In this document: in pieces, positions 1 to 7,934 of the stretch
Layout: every line of letters begins with the position of its first letter
Numbering within the stretch: the first letter of the stretch is position 1
From: G963678255 sp963678255
GTDB taxonomy: Bacteria > Cloacimonadota > Cloacimonadia > Cloacimonadales > WRIO01
Direction: 5' to 3'
Assembly: GCA_963678255.2 (NCBI GenBank)
Contig: CAXXTW010000001.1
Location: 682,001 to 746,000, forward strand
DNA: 64,000 nucleotides
The notes under the pieces: model-generated
What the model was told of the DNA's origin: nothing
Databases searched by the model: none
What the model saw: only the letters and a program-made list of their open reading frames with translations
Program-made: the position numbers and the translations under genes

Positions 1-173
1 TAGAAATGGCAGAATCTGAAGGACTTCGTCACAAGATGTTATTTATCTGTGGCGGACCAAGAATTACGCATGAATTAGCTATAGAATTAGGCTATGATGC
101 AGGATTCGGCTCTGGTAGTTATTCCACCGATGTCGCTTCTTTTATTTCTATAGAATTAGCTAAAAGAAAGTAA
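1..173 (+). CDS. kamE: D-lysine/D-ornithine 5,6-aminomutase beta subunit, C-terminal end (partial)
   Basis: An open frame enters from the left edge (first whole codon at base 3) and stops at 171-173, giving the last 56 residues of a longer protein. The tail contains LFICGGPRITHELAIELGYD followed by AGFGSGSYSTDVASF, which matches my memory of the end of the adenosylcobalamin-binding domain of lysine 5,6-aminomutase beta subunits. That enzyme moves the terminal amino group of D-lysine or beta-lysine in lysine fermentation. The link is consistent with the phosphate butyryltransferase genes at 48597-50420, which could serve the end of such a pathway. The catalytic part lies outside the window, so lysine and ornithine mutases cannot be told apart. 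A hairpin terminator follows directly. Confidence 0.65.
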   Translation, partial: EMAESEGLRHKMLFICGGPRITHELAIELGYDAGFGSGSYSTDVASFISIELAKRK

Positions 174-195
174 GTTTTCTTAAGTATTGATAGTT

Positions 196-233
196 AAGCC
201 TCTCATTCATCTGATTGAGAGGCTTTTTCTTTT
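196..233 (+). terminator. Rho-independent terminator after the aminomutase gene
   Basis: The inverted repeat AGCCTCTCA (197-205) / TGAGAGGCT (216-224) with a 10-nt loop is followed by a T-rich run. It lies 23 bases after the stop codon of the upstream gene and separates it from the secretion operon. Confidence 0.85.
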
Positions 234-235
234 GT

Positions 236-379
236 ATGATTATCATTAATGGCAAAGTTCATTTAGACTCAAAATCCATTATTTCTACTATAAATATTCT
301 AAAACATAGTCAAGAAATGATTGAGATTAACTACATGGAACAGTTGTTTGATATCAAATCCTATCGGAAAGTCGCTTAG
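236..379 (+). CDS. Doubtful small ORF (47 aa)
   Basis: An ATG at 236 opens a 47-residue frame ending at 377-379. It has no clear ribosome-binding site because the terminator T-run sits just upstream, and the translation has no signal peptide, membrane segment or motif that I recognise. It could be a leader-region accident or the remnant of a gene. Nothing else in 240-430 looks functional apart from the promoter-like site nearby. Confidence 0.15.
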   Translation: MIIINGKVHLDSKSIISTINILKHSQEMIEINYMEQLFDIKSYRKVA

Positions 380-436
380 GGGAATAGAAAAATGCACAGT
401 CTCTATCTAGTTTATATAGAGTAATTGATAATTTTA

Positions 437-466
437 TTGACAAAGAAATATATTATTGTTTATTTT
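437..466 (+). promoter_or_regulatory. Candidate sigma70-type promoter of the secretion operon
   Basis: TTGACA at 437-442 is a perfect -35 box. TATTTT at 461-466 follows after an 18-bp spacer. A GGAG ribosome-binding site and the ATG of the first pseudopilin gene (489) lie just downstream. This would be the main promoter for the operon running to at least 12180. Confidence 0.5.
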
Positions 467-488
467 GTGAAATCCAAAGGAGATTAAA

Positions 489-893
489 ATGTTAAGGAAG
501 AAAAATAATCGAGGTTTTACACTTATAGAGTTAATGATTGTTATAGTTGTCATTGGAATATTAGCCACAATAGCGGTTCCAAAATTTATGAGTGTTACGC
601 GCAAAGCTAAAGAGGCTGAAGCAAAAATGGTTTTAAATCAAGCCTATTCTCTTCAGGAAGCATATAATCGAGAAAATGATACTTATGCAAAATCATTAGA
701 AGAAACAGGATTTGAACAAGAAAAGCTGATATCTGAAGGAGGGAAAGCTCGCTTTATCATTTCATTAACACAATCAGATGATAAAACCTTTGAAATTACA
801 GCAACCTCTGTTGTTGACTTTGACAAAGATGGAATTTTCAGCGTTTGGGTAGTCAATCAGGATGGGAAAATAACTAACAAAGTACCGGATTAA
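489..893 (+). CDS. Major pseudopilin / type IV pilin-like protein (GspG-like)
   Basis: This 134-residue protein has a short basic leader (MLRKKNNRG) followed by FTLIELMIVIVVIGILATIA, the class III prepilin signal. A prepilin peptidase would cut after the Gly, and Glu+5 is present. The rest is a small globular domain whose length fits GspG-type major pseudopilins. It would form the pseudopilus of a type II secretion system or a related pilus, anchored in the inner membrane. A good AGGAG site precedes the ATG. It is the first gene of the operon, and its TAA overlaps the next gene's ATG by one base, indicating translational coupling. No prepilin peptidase is encoded in the window. Confidence 0.88.
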   Translation: MLRKKNNRGFTLIELMIVIVVIGILATIAVPKFMSVTRKAKEAEAKMVLNQAYSLQEAYNRENDTYAKSLEETGFEQEKLISEGGKARFIISLTQSDDKTFEITATSVVDFDKDGIFSVWVVNQDGKITNKVPD

Positions 894-2167
894 TGAAATC
901 AAAAATAGAAGGTTTTGCCCTAATTGGAGTATTACAGTTCTTTGTTTTGATTTGTCTATTAATCACAGGTTTATTAATGATCAATAGTATCAGGCTAAGA
1001 TTTATTTCACGAGAAAAAGATAAAATACAAAGCCGATATAACGCAGAAAGTGCAGTTAATCTTCTTATAGACAGTTTAGAAACAAAAGTACCAAATGTTA
1101 GTAAATCTTCATTAACGCTTCCCTGGGGAGATGTTTGTGATTATCAGCTTATTAATCATGGTTTATTTAATAAAATCATCGTTACAGGATATAAGAATAA
1201 ATCATCCAGTAAACTGAAGGCTTACCTGGGAATCAAACCAGAAGGAGACCTGAATAGTGCAATTTATATTGGAGATGGCTCATCATTTCTTACATTATCA
1301 GGAACATCTGTTTTAAAAGGTCCTATCATTACTGGTGAAAGAGGGTATCAAATACTCCCTTTCAAAGGGAAAAGTTTCTCTGGAACAATTGAAGGTGAAA
1401 ACAGAAAAATTCCAAACATAAAATTACCTGAGATGAATCAAAAAAAAATACAGGATATTTTTACTTATGCTGAAAATATAATAAAAACTAAAAATGACCC
1501 TGAAGTATTTTTTTCTGATAAGGACATTATGTTTAATAAAGATCAAACTATCTCAAAAAAAAATACATATATTTCTTCAAAGAATATCATTTTTAACGAA
1601 GGATCTAATTATAAAGAAGGCTGTATCTTTATAGCAGGAGAAAAAATTATCCTGAATGGAAATATCCTTGGAAGATATGGAATTTTTATTGGACTGCAAA
1701 ATGTAGAAATTAATAATTCTGTTTGTAATGGTCAGTTCTTTGCTAAAAGAGAAATTGTTTTAAAAAAACAAAGTGAGTTGAAATATCCATCGGTTATTTG
1801 TCTTTACAATTCATTATTAGACTATTCAGGGCAAGTTGTAATCCAAGATAGTTCAATTGTTGAAGGAACCGTTATCGTAAGTCTTGAAAAAGAGAACGAT
1901 AAGCATCAACCTGAATTGATACTGGGAAAGGATTCTGTCATCAATGGGTTGATCTATAATAACAAAAAGACTCAGTTGAATGATTGTATGATTAATGGTA
2001 CGCTGATCACTAATCAATTGTATTTTTATATATCACCCTCCCATTATATAAATTGGATGATAAACAGTAAAATCGATTTTTCACAAAGAAGAAAAAATAT
2101 GATCATTCCTGATTTTTTAACAGATTACAATAAAATGGAAATTTTACAAATCTATGAAGAAAAGTAA
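893..2167 (+). CDS. Secretion-operon protein with N-terminal membrane anchor and predicted beta-rich passenger
   Basis: A 424-residue protein starting at an ATG that overlaps the preceding stop. Residues about 8-28 (ALIGVLQFFVLICLLITGLL) form a hydrophobic segment, but the classical GFTLIE signature is missing. It resembles PilX/PilV-type membrane proteins with 'AESAVNLLIDSL' after the anchor, as in the tail of the pilin helix. The remainder (residues about 110-400) has repeated short strands such as 'ILNGNILGRYGIFIGLQNVEINNSV', which I read as a parallel beta-helix or bactofilin-like polymer fold. It overlaps the next pseudopilin gene by 14 bases. The likely role is a minor pseudopilin-like tip or scaffold component. 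I do not recognise a named family. Confidence 0.6.
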   Translation: MKSKIEGFALIGVLQFFVLICLLITGLLMINSIRLRFISREKDKIQSRYNAESAVNLLIDSLETKVPNVSKSSLTLPWGDVCDYQLINHGLFNKIIVTGYKNKSSSKLKAYLGIKPEGDLNSAIYIGDGSSFLTLSGTSVLKGPIITGERGYQILPFKGKSFSGTIEGENRKIPNIKLPEMNQKKIQDIFTYAENIIKTKNDPEVFFSDKDIMFNKDQTISKKNTYISSKNIIFNEGSNYKEGCIFIAGEKIILNGNILGRYGIFIGLQNVEINNSVCNGQFFAKREIVLKKQSELKYPSVICLYNSLLDYSGQVVIQDSSIVEGTVIVSLEKENDKHQPELILGKDSVINGLIYNNKKTQLNDCMINGTLITNQLYFYISPSHYINWMINSKIDFSQRRKNMIIPDFLTDYNKMEILQIYEEK

Positions 2168-2510
2168 AATTATAAACCAAAAAGGCGTTACTATACTGGA
2201 AAGTTTATTCTCTTTGAGTATTCTCATGCTTGCAGGTATCCTTTTTTCTCATTTATTCTTTAGGATCAGTCTAGCTTCTACAGTTGAGAATAGGATTAAG
2301 GCTGTAAACACAGCTCAGAACATCGTGGAAGAATACATTTTTCAACCGACTGACCAAATAGAATTTAGTGATAGTCTATATATTATCCAAAAAACAAAAA
2401 CCGATTATAAGAAATATGAGGTGCTGAAATTAAGTGTCCAATTCAAAAAAGACAAGGCTTCTTTAACCCGATTTTACTATCTAAAAAGAAAGAATCCGGC
2501 TTTACAATAG
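2154..2510 (+). CDS. Minor pseudopilin (GspI/PilV-like)
   Basis: The 118-residue product begins with MKKSKIINQKG followed by VTILESLFSLSILMLAGILF. This is a prepilin leader with Gly-1 and Glu+5 and a hydrophobic helix with 'ENRIKAVNTAQNIVEEYI' after it. Its size fits minor pseudopilins of the GspI type, which cap the pseudopilus. The ATG overlaps the upstream gene by 14 bases. The stop at 2508-2510 lies inside the leader of the following pseudopilin, which is read in another frame, so the two are tightly coupled. Confidence 0.75.
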   Translation: MKKSKIINQKGVTILESLFSLSILMLAGILFSHLFFRISLASTVENRIKAVNTAQNIVEEYIFQPTDQIEFSDSLYIIQKTKTDYKKYEVLKLSVQFKKDKASLTRFYYLKRKNPALQ

Positions 2511-3001
2511 TCGAAGTTCTTATAGCAATCCTGATTATTTCCATTATCTTTGGGCTAATGGGTAATCTTCTGATCAGGATGGTTCCGGCTTATCAAAAAA
2601 GGGTAAGACAACAGGATTTGTATCAAAAGATATATTCCTATAAAAAACAGCTAATCAATGATTTTTATTGCTGTGATTATTTTGTTTGTGAAGGAAAGAT
2701 ACTCTCTGTTTTTAAAAATGGTAAAAAGAAAGCTGACTATTATTATCAAAATGGGATTCTGATGAGAAATATAGAACCCTTTATTAAAATGGATAATGCA
2801 GAGATTAATCTTCATTTTTTGTTTATTGATGGGAAAAAAGAATATTTTTTTGATGAAAAAAATGAAACTGATTTTGGAAATCAAAATTGCCAGATAATGA
2901 AAGTTCAAGTTAATCATAAGGGTAAAGAAATCTTGCATTTCACACAATCCTTGAGAAATTCACTCTATATGGGAGATGACAATGAGCAATCCTCTAAATG
3001 A
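2471..3001 (+). CDS. Minor pseudopilin (GspJ-like) with a non-ATG start
   Basis: The first ATG of this frame (2558) would remove the prepilin signal. Reading upstream in the same frame shows KKKESG followed by FTIVEVLIAILIISIIFG at about 2483-2554, a textbook prepilin cleavage site with Glu+5. The frame is open back to 2420 but contains no ATG, GTG or TTG before the signal. The best candidate is ATT at 2471, which gives a 10-residue leader and a protein of about 176 aa. Its length fits GspJ. It overlaps the preceding gene by about 40 bases and ends inside the start of gspF. The start codon is inferred; a sequence error or a -1 shift from the upstream gene is possible. Confidence 0.65.
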   Translation: MLLSKKKESGFTIVEVLIAILIISIIFGLMGNLLIRMVPAYQKRVRQQDLYQKIYSYKKQLINDFYCCDYFVCEGKILSVFKNGKKKADYYYQNGILMRNIEPFIKMDNAEINLHFLFIDGKKEYFFDEKNETDFGNQNCQIMKVQVNHKGKEILHFTQSLRNSLYMGDDNEQSSK

Positions 3002-3956
3002 GTTAAAAAAGAAAAATAAAAAAAAAGAGACAGGGTTTCAAATTTTTCAAAGTCAAAAACCAGGGTTGAGAGATATTACAGAGTTTACCAAAAATCTATC
3101 TGTGCTAATTAACTCTCGGATTACTTTGTTAAAAGCGTTAGAAACAATCCATCGCCAATCTGGAAAACCTATCATGAAAAAACTAACCGCTGAATTAATC
3201 AGTGATCTGAAAAAAGGAAAATCTTTTTCTGTTGCATTATCTCTGCATTATTCTTTTTTTGATCCTGTTTACATCAAGTTAATTGAAATTGGAGAAGAGT
3301 CTTCCGGTCTGGGGAATGTCCTTCATTCCCAAGCGGAGTATATGGAAAAAATGTATCATTTAAGACAGAAACTGATTTTATCCCTTATGTATCCAGGATT
3401 TTTAATTTTATCATCCATCATCGCTGTTTTATTTTTTATTCTGTTTATTTTGCCCTCTATTGCTGAGATTTTTACCGATTTTGGAGCAGAAATTCCTTTA
3501 AGTGTAAAGCTAATCATTGGTTTTGGAAAATATCTCCCTATAGCGATTGTTGGTCTGGTTATAACAATAGCAGTTGTCTATTCTGTTTACAGAAAGAATA
3601 AGCTAAATTGGATCAATATTGCTTTTTTTAGAAAAATATTTTATACTGTACCATTTATGGCAAAAACCATTCAGAAGATATTTATTTCTAGATACTTCAG
3701 ATCTGCAGGACTTTTGATTAAAAATGGGATGACAATCAGTCAGGCTTTAAACATCTCTTTAAGTGTCACTTCAGATCAGAACTGTGTACAAACGATGCAG
3801 GAAAGTTTGCGTTCTATTGATAAAGGCCAATCAATTTTCCATTCTTTTAAGAAAAGTAATTTATTCCCTGAAACAGTGACAGAACTGATCTCAGCTGGAG
3901 AAACTAGTGGGAATTTGGATGAAGTTTTTGTTTATATTTCTGAATTTTATGAAAAA
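2982..3956 (+). pseudogene. gspF: GspF/PilC-like inner-membrane platform gene, 5' part, split by an IS element
   Basis: The start is taken at ATG 2982 because GGGAG sits 6 bases upstream; ATG 2976 is too close. The product shows the two T2SSF domains: residues about 30-150 (ITEFTKNLSVLINSRITLLK... with 'GEESSGLGNVL'), membrane segments at about 135-165 and 180-200, and the second domain with 'RYFRSAGLLIKNGMTISQAL' and 'ISAGETSGNLDEVF'. The frame continues into the IS66-family element and ends artificially at 4007. The missing last transmembrane segment is found intact at 5577-5714. GspF connects the cytoplasmic ATPase to the pseudopilus, so this insertion probably inactivates the system unless another copy exists elsewhere. 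Confidence 0.88.
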
Positions 3957-3957
3957 G
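3950..3957. repeat. Left 8-bp target-site duplication of the IS66 element
   Basis: TGAAAAAG at 3950-3957 is repeated exactly at 5570-5577. Deleting the element and one copy joins the two parts of gspF in frame (...FYEK-ELDIFF...). Eight base pairs is the usual duplication length of the IS66 family. Confidence 0.93.
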
Positions 3958-5569
3958 GTAACTACTCAGGTATTAATATTATCTGGGAGAAAGTTCAGGG
4001 ATTTTAGACAGAATATCAAAGATATTTAATCCTCTTTTTTTAGCAGTATCAATAACGGATCTAATGATACAGTAGTCCTGAGCCCCATTTTTAAACTGCC
4101 CAGACACTTTAAGTTTAACTTTAACATTTCTAAGAGCTCTTTCTGAATCATTGTTATCCGGAGGAATGACTGTTTCATAAACACAAGGCAAAATATATCC
4201 TCTGATTTTTATCAAAGATTTCTGAAGAGTAGAGGTTTCTTTAAACTCTTTTTTGCAAATAGTCATCGCCAGTAGAATATTGATTTTATCTTCAAAGTGT
4301 TTCATTTCTGGAGAAGATCTGTCATAATCTATTGTTTGGATTCGCTTGAATTGAAAAATTTCTTTTACCAGGCTTTTGAAATCAGTAGAAAAAGGATGCT
4401 TTTCTCTTTCCTCAATATAAGTTAGATCTCTAAGAATATGAGCCAGACAAATCTGATGATTTAAAGCCTTCGTTTTTAACTGAGCGGAAAATCTGTCCGT
4501 AACTAACACAGATTCAGGCAAACCGTTTTCCCATATTTTTTGAATTGTCTCGTATCCTCTGGTATGAGAATATTCAAGAAACACATTCTTAATGTCTCTC
4601 CAAGCCCAAATCCATCCTTTTTTACCATTGACCTTTACGCTTGTTTCATCAGAACCAACAACTTTCGAGGAGCTCAGATTCTTTTTAATTCTCTCATAGA
4701 TAACCTTAGATTTATCAGCAAATTTCCTTAATATGTTTTTCAATGATCCCTGGGAAATTCTTATATTAACAACATCAGACAAAAGCTGAGCTGTTCTTTT
4801 AAATGGAATACATTGGTAAACATTCAAATACGAAACGATGGTCTGAATGTTTTCACCGTACTGAACCGGGGCCGTAACATTTTCAGGATATTCAGCCAGA
4901 TATTTATTATTACAATCAGGGCAAATGCATGAATATTGCTGAAATTCTTTGATGAATGCTTGTATAGAAGGGATATCAATCACCTGTCGTTTGGAATTTA
5001 ATCTAAATTCATCATCATTAAAATGATGTCCACAATGACATTGATTTACCTTTAATTCAACAATCTGATCCGGATTTTTTACTTGTAAAAGGGTTTTTCC
5101 ATTATGACCGGACTGTCCTCCGCTTTTCTTATTGCTTTTTTCTCTTGTACTTTTATTCTTTCTTGATAAGTCCATCGAAGGAGGTATTGATGAATTGTTA
5201 CTGTTCTTAGGGTTATTTTTCTTTTCGAGAATTTTCATTAAGAAATCAACCTTTTCACTTAAAAGCCTGATTTCTTCTTTGAGTTCAGCTCTTTCTTCTG
5301 CAATGCTGATTTTTAACCGGCAAATTTCCAGTTTAAGCCTGTCATTTTCAGCTTTAGCTTCATAATATTTACTTTTATAATCCATAAGTACATAATGAAT
5401 TAATTAACTATATATGTCAATGTATTTCTTATTAATATTGATAGTTTTTTATAATATATTGTGTATATTCTAAGTTTTAATATATATTATTGGAAAGGTA
5501 AATAATAAGGCATGATTATAACAAAAAATGGTGTTTTTAAAACTTAACGAAGGGTACCTGAGTAGTTAC
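3958..5569 (-). mobile_element. IS66-family insertion sequence (1612 bp)
   Basis: The ends are perfect 15-bp inverted repeats: GTAACTACTCAGGTA at 3958-3972 and its complement TACCTGAGTAGTTAC at 5555-5569. They are flanked by the 8-bp direct repeat TGAAAAAG. The element carries one transposase gene on the - strand and none of the small IS66 accessory ORFs (TnpA/TnpB), so it is a single-ORF type. It disrupts gspF. The perfect target duplication suggests a fairly recent insertion. Confidence 0.93.
3979..5385 (-). CDS. IS66-family transposase (TnpC-like)
   Basis: A 468-residue protein. Residues about 8-60 are a coiled coil (ENDRLKLEICRLKISIAEER), followed by the family's linker 'NPKNSNNSSIPPSMD...KSGGQSGHNGKTL'. 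Next come zinc-binding cysteines (CHCGHHF and CICPDCNNKY), then a DDE domain with Asp in 'VVGSDETSVKVNGKKGWIW', Asp in 'VLVTDRFSAQL' and Glu in 'DNNDSERALRNVKVKLKVSG'. All are typical of IS66 TnpC. The length is close to the family norm and the frame is intact, so the transposase is probably active. The stop codon is only 7 bases from the inner end of the left terminal repeat. Confidence 0.93.
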   Translation of the reverse strand: MDYKSKYYEAKAENDRLKLEICRLKISIAEERAELKEEIRLLSEKVDFLMKILEKKNNPKNSNNSSIPPSMDLSRKNKSTREKSNKKSGGQSGHNGKTLLQVKNPDQIVELKVNQCHCGHHFNDDEFRLNSKRQVIDIPSIQAFIKEFQQYSCICPDCNNKYLAEYPENVTAPVQYGENIQTIVSYLNVYQCIPFKRTAQLLSDVVNIRISQGSLKNILRKFADKSKVIYERIKKNLSSSKVVGSDETSVKVNGKKGWIWAWRDIKNVFLEYSHTRGYETIQKIWENGLPESVLVTDRFSAQLKTKALNHQICLAHILRDLTYIEEREKHPFSTDFKSLVKEIFQFKRIQTIDYDRSSPEMKHFEDKINILLAMTICKKEFKETSTLQKSLIKIRGYILPCVYETVIPPDNNDSERALRNVKVKLKVSGQFKNGAQDYCIIRSVIDTAKKRGLNIFDILSKIPELSPR

Positions 5570-5577
5570 TGAAAAAG
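5570..5577. repeat. Right 8-bp target-site duplication of the IS66 element
   Basis: Exact copy of TGAAAAAG at 3950-3957. It immediately follows the right inverted repeat and leads into the severed 3' end of gspF. Confidence 0.93.
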
Positions 5578-5714
5578 AACTTGATATTTTTTTTGAAACC
5601 TTAAGTTCTTTGATCGAACCAATAATCATCGTCTGTGTTGGTATGTTTATTGCTTTCATTATAATATCATTATATTTACCGTTATTTGATATGGTAAATA
5701 TAGTATCCTACTAA
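5571..5714 (+). pseudogene. gspF: GspF-like platform gene, severed 3' end
   Basis: After the IS66 element the + strand reads EKELDIFFETLSSLIEPII followed by IVCVGMFIAFIIISLYLPLF, then DMVNIVSY and a stop at 5712-5714. This is the typical last part of GspF/PilC: the 'LIEP' turn, the final membrane helix and the 'LPLFD' tail. Joined to codons up to 3956 it gives a 370-residue protein (from ATG 2982) of normal family shape. It has no start codon of its own. The region 5715-5753 holds only the leader of the next gene. Confidence 0.9.
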
Positions 5715-5753
5715 ATAAAGAATCGAAAGATAAAAGAGAATGAGGAGTATATT

Positions 5754-6758
5754 ATGAAAAAAACGATGTTTGTTTTATTATGTCTATTTTTGACAACCCT
5801 GTGTTTTGCGGACAGCTATTCTATCGAAAATAAATTGGGAATTGGAATTTCTAATCCAACTCAGGCTTTAGAAGTGAATGGAAGTATTTTAGGGGGGGAA
5901 GTAACAGATACAGATGAAGGTAAATTTTTTACCAAATGGTATATATTTGAAAAAGATAAACTTGAACTTGGTTGGGTAAACTCAGGAACTGCTTATCATA
6001 CTGGCTTTTATTTAGATGATTTATCAGGTAATGTTTTTTTTAGAAGTTTTACTACGGACATTGGAGGAAATGGTCCTGACTTATCCCACTATATTATGCT
6101 TTCCTCTAATGGATTAGGTATAGATACTCAAGATTTCCCTGATGATTGTCGTATTGCAGTAAAAGGTAATATTGCTATCGGTGATTATACGGGTAATAGT
6201 ATTGCAACTACTTCTAATTTCTGGAATCAGATAGAAAAAGATAAAATGGTTTTTAATTGGAAAGAGGGAACTACAATAAAATCAGAAGGTTTTTATTTGG
6301 ATAAAGAAAATGGTAGTATCAATTTTAGATACATAGAACAGAATCTTTTAGGCAATATATATAGTAAAAAATTTGACATCACTTCTATTTATTTTTCTCC
6401 ACAAGGAATAGGTGTTAAAACAGATAAGCTCCCTGTTGGTTGTGCTTTAGCTGTAAATGGAACGATCTATGCCACTGAAATAAAAGTAAAAAATTATAAT
6501 ACTACCACTGGTTGGCCTGATTATGTTTTTAAACCAAACTATGATCTTAAAACCTTAAATGAAGTTGACCATTATATCAAAAAAAATGGGCATCTCCCTG
6601 AAATGCCCTCAGCGAAACAAATCAACGAAGAAGGTGTGAGTATTGGTGAAATGCAAGCAAAACTTCTGCAAAAAATTGAAGAACTCACTCTTTATATGAT
6701 TGAGATGAAAAAGGAAAATGAAGTCTTAAAAAAAGAAATCGATCAATTAAAGAAATAA
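5754..6758 (+). CDS. Secreted repeat protein with C-terminal coiled coil (tail-fibre / intramolecular-chaperone-like)
   Basis: The 334-residue product has a signal peptide (MKKTMFVLLCLFLTTLCFA). The 'LGIGISNPTQALEVNGSI' motif is common in surface and fibre-like proteins of the Bacteroidetes group. Two related units of about 100 residues follow ('KDKLELGWVNSG..HTGFYLDDLSGNVFFR' and 'KDKMVFNWKEGT..SEGFYLDKENGSINFR'). The C-terminus has 'LKTLNEVDHYIKKNGHLPEM' and 'EEGVSIGEMQAKLLQKIEEL' with a long coiled coil, as in proteins with a trimerising or self-chaperone tail. It sits between gspF and gspE in the secretion operon, with a GAGGAG ribosome-binding site, so it may be a substrate or surface partner of that system. 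No enzymatic function is evident. Confidence 0.65.
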   Translation: MKKTMFVLLCLFLTTLCFADSYSIENKLGIGISNPTQALEVNGSILGGEVTDTDEGKFFTKWYIFEKDKLELGWVNSGTAYHTGFYLDDLSGNVFFRSFTTDIGGNGPDLSHYIMLSSNGLGIDTQDFPDDCRIAVKGNIAIGDYTGNSIATTSNFWNQIEKDKMVFNWKEGTTIKSEGFYLDKENGSINFRYIEQNLLGNIYSKKFDITSIYFSPQGIGVKTDKLPVGCALAVNGTIYATEIKVKNYNTTTGWPDYVFKPNYDLKTLNEVDHYIKKNGHLPEMPSAKQINEEGVSIGEMQAKLLQKIEELTLYMIEMKKENEVLKKEIDQLKK

Positions 6759-6764
6759 GATTTC

Positions 6765-7934
6765 ATGCAAAAAATACCTGTTATTCCCAAAGTCGGGCAG
6801 ATACTGTCCGAAGCCATTAATCTGAATGCTAGTGATATTCATTTTGAAATCTATGAGGAGCAATTCCGAGTTCGTTTCAGACTAGATGGATTCTTGAAAA
6901 CAATGGAAATTCTACCCTATTCTCAGAAAGATGAAATCATTTCCCGCATTAAAATCATGGCAGATCTGGATATTGCTGAAAAAAGAAAACCTCAGGATGG
7001 AAAAATCAGCTTTAAACATCATGGATCCGATATCGATATTCGAGTCTCTGTTCTTCCAACTAGATTCGGCGAAAAAATCGTACTTAGACTCTTAAACAGA
7101 GAGAGTATCCGTTTGTCGTTGGAATCCCTGGGCCTTAATGACGAAGAAATGAAATTAATAGATCGATATATTCGATTACCTTATGGAATGATTTTAGTTA
7201 CAGGTCCCACTGGTAGCGGGAAAACTACTTCATTATATTCTGTTCTTAATGATATCAATCATGAAAATATCAATATAACAACCATTGAAGATCCTATTGA
7301 ATATTCTTTAACAGGAATCAATCAGACCCATATTCGAGAAGAGATCGGTTTTACTTTTGCTTCTTCTCTTCGTTCCATATTAAGACAGGATCCCGATGTG
7401 ATTATGATTGGTGAAATGAGAGATTCAGAAACAGCGGATATAGCCATACGTGCCTCTTTAACCGGACATCTGGTCTTTTCAACCCTTCATACGAATGATG
7501 CTCCCTCAACTTTGATACGTCTTATCCATTTAGGGATCGAGCCTTTTCTGATTTCTTCCTCTGTTCGATTGATTATAGCTCAACGATTGGTAAGAAAGCT
7601 TTGCCCTAATTGTAAAACACCTGAAACCAATACTGAAAGATATCAGCAATTCATGAATATTGATAATCATACGACATATTACAAGGCAAAAGGATGTGAA
7701 ATCTGCCATAATACAGGACATATCGGTAGAACAGCTATTTTTGAAATCCTGCCGGTTACAGAAGAAATTTCAGAATTGATTCTAAAAAATGCTTCTGTAA
7801 AAGATATAAGAGAAACCGCAACAAAAACCGGAATGAATAATCTATTGGAAAGTGCTTTGATTAAAGCAGGAAAAGGAATTATTAGTTTGGATGAAATTAT
7901 GAAAAAAGTTTATTATAAACCGGAGCTGCATTGA
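6765..7934 (+). CDS. gspE: Type II secretion / type IV pilus assembly ATPase (GspE/PilB-like)
   Basis: This 389-residue protein is a cytoplasmic hexameric ATPase that drives pseudopilus assembly. Visible motifs are the N2 domain ('ASDIHFEIYEEQFRVRFRLD'), Walker A 'GPTGSGKTT' near residue 146, Asp box 'TTIEDPIEY', Walker B 'DPDVIMIGEMRD', His box 'STLHTND', and the four-cysteine zinc site 'CPNC...CEIC' near residue 284. It lacks the N1/MshEN domain of about 150 residues present in most GspE and PilB proteins, so its docking to GspL is probably different. No strong ribosome-binding site precedes the ATG, which follows the previous stop by 6 bases, so translation is probably coupled. Its stop overlaps the TTG start assigned to gspD. 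Confidence 0.93.
   Translation: MQKIPVIPKVGQILSEAINLNASDIHFEIYEEQFRVRFRLDGFLKTMEILPYSQKDEIISRIKIMADLDIAEKRKPQDGKISFKHHGSDIDIRVSVLPTRFGEKIVLRLLNRESIRLSLESLGLNDEEMKLIDRYIRLPYGMILVTGPTGSGKTTSLYSVLNDINHENINITTIEDPIEYSLTGINQTHIREEIGFTFASSLRSILRQDPDVIMIGEMRDSETADIAIRASLTGHLVFSTLHTNDAPSTLIRLIHLGIEPFLISSSVRLIIAQRLVRKLCPNCKTPETNTERYQQFMNIDNHTTYYKAKGCEICHNTGHIGRTAIFEILPVTEEISELILKNASVKDIRETATKTGMNNLLESALIKAGKGIISLDEIMKKVYYKPELH

Noticed and set aside
2154..3001. Programmed -1 frameshift fusing the two minor pseudopilins
   Set aside because: The overlap (CTA AAA AGA AAG) is not a canonical slippery heptamer, and each product carries its own complete prepilin signal, so two proteins are expected.
3957..4007. 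Native C-terminus of GspF ending in GNYSGINIIWEKVQGF
   Set aside because: These residues are encoded by the IS66 terminus; the real end is at 5577-5714.
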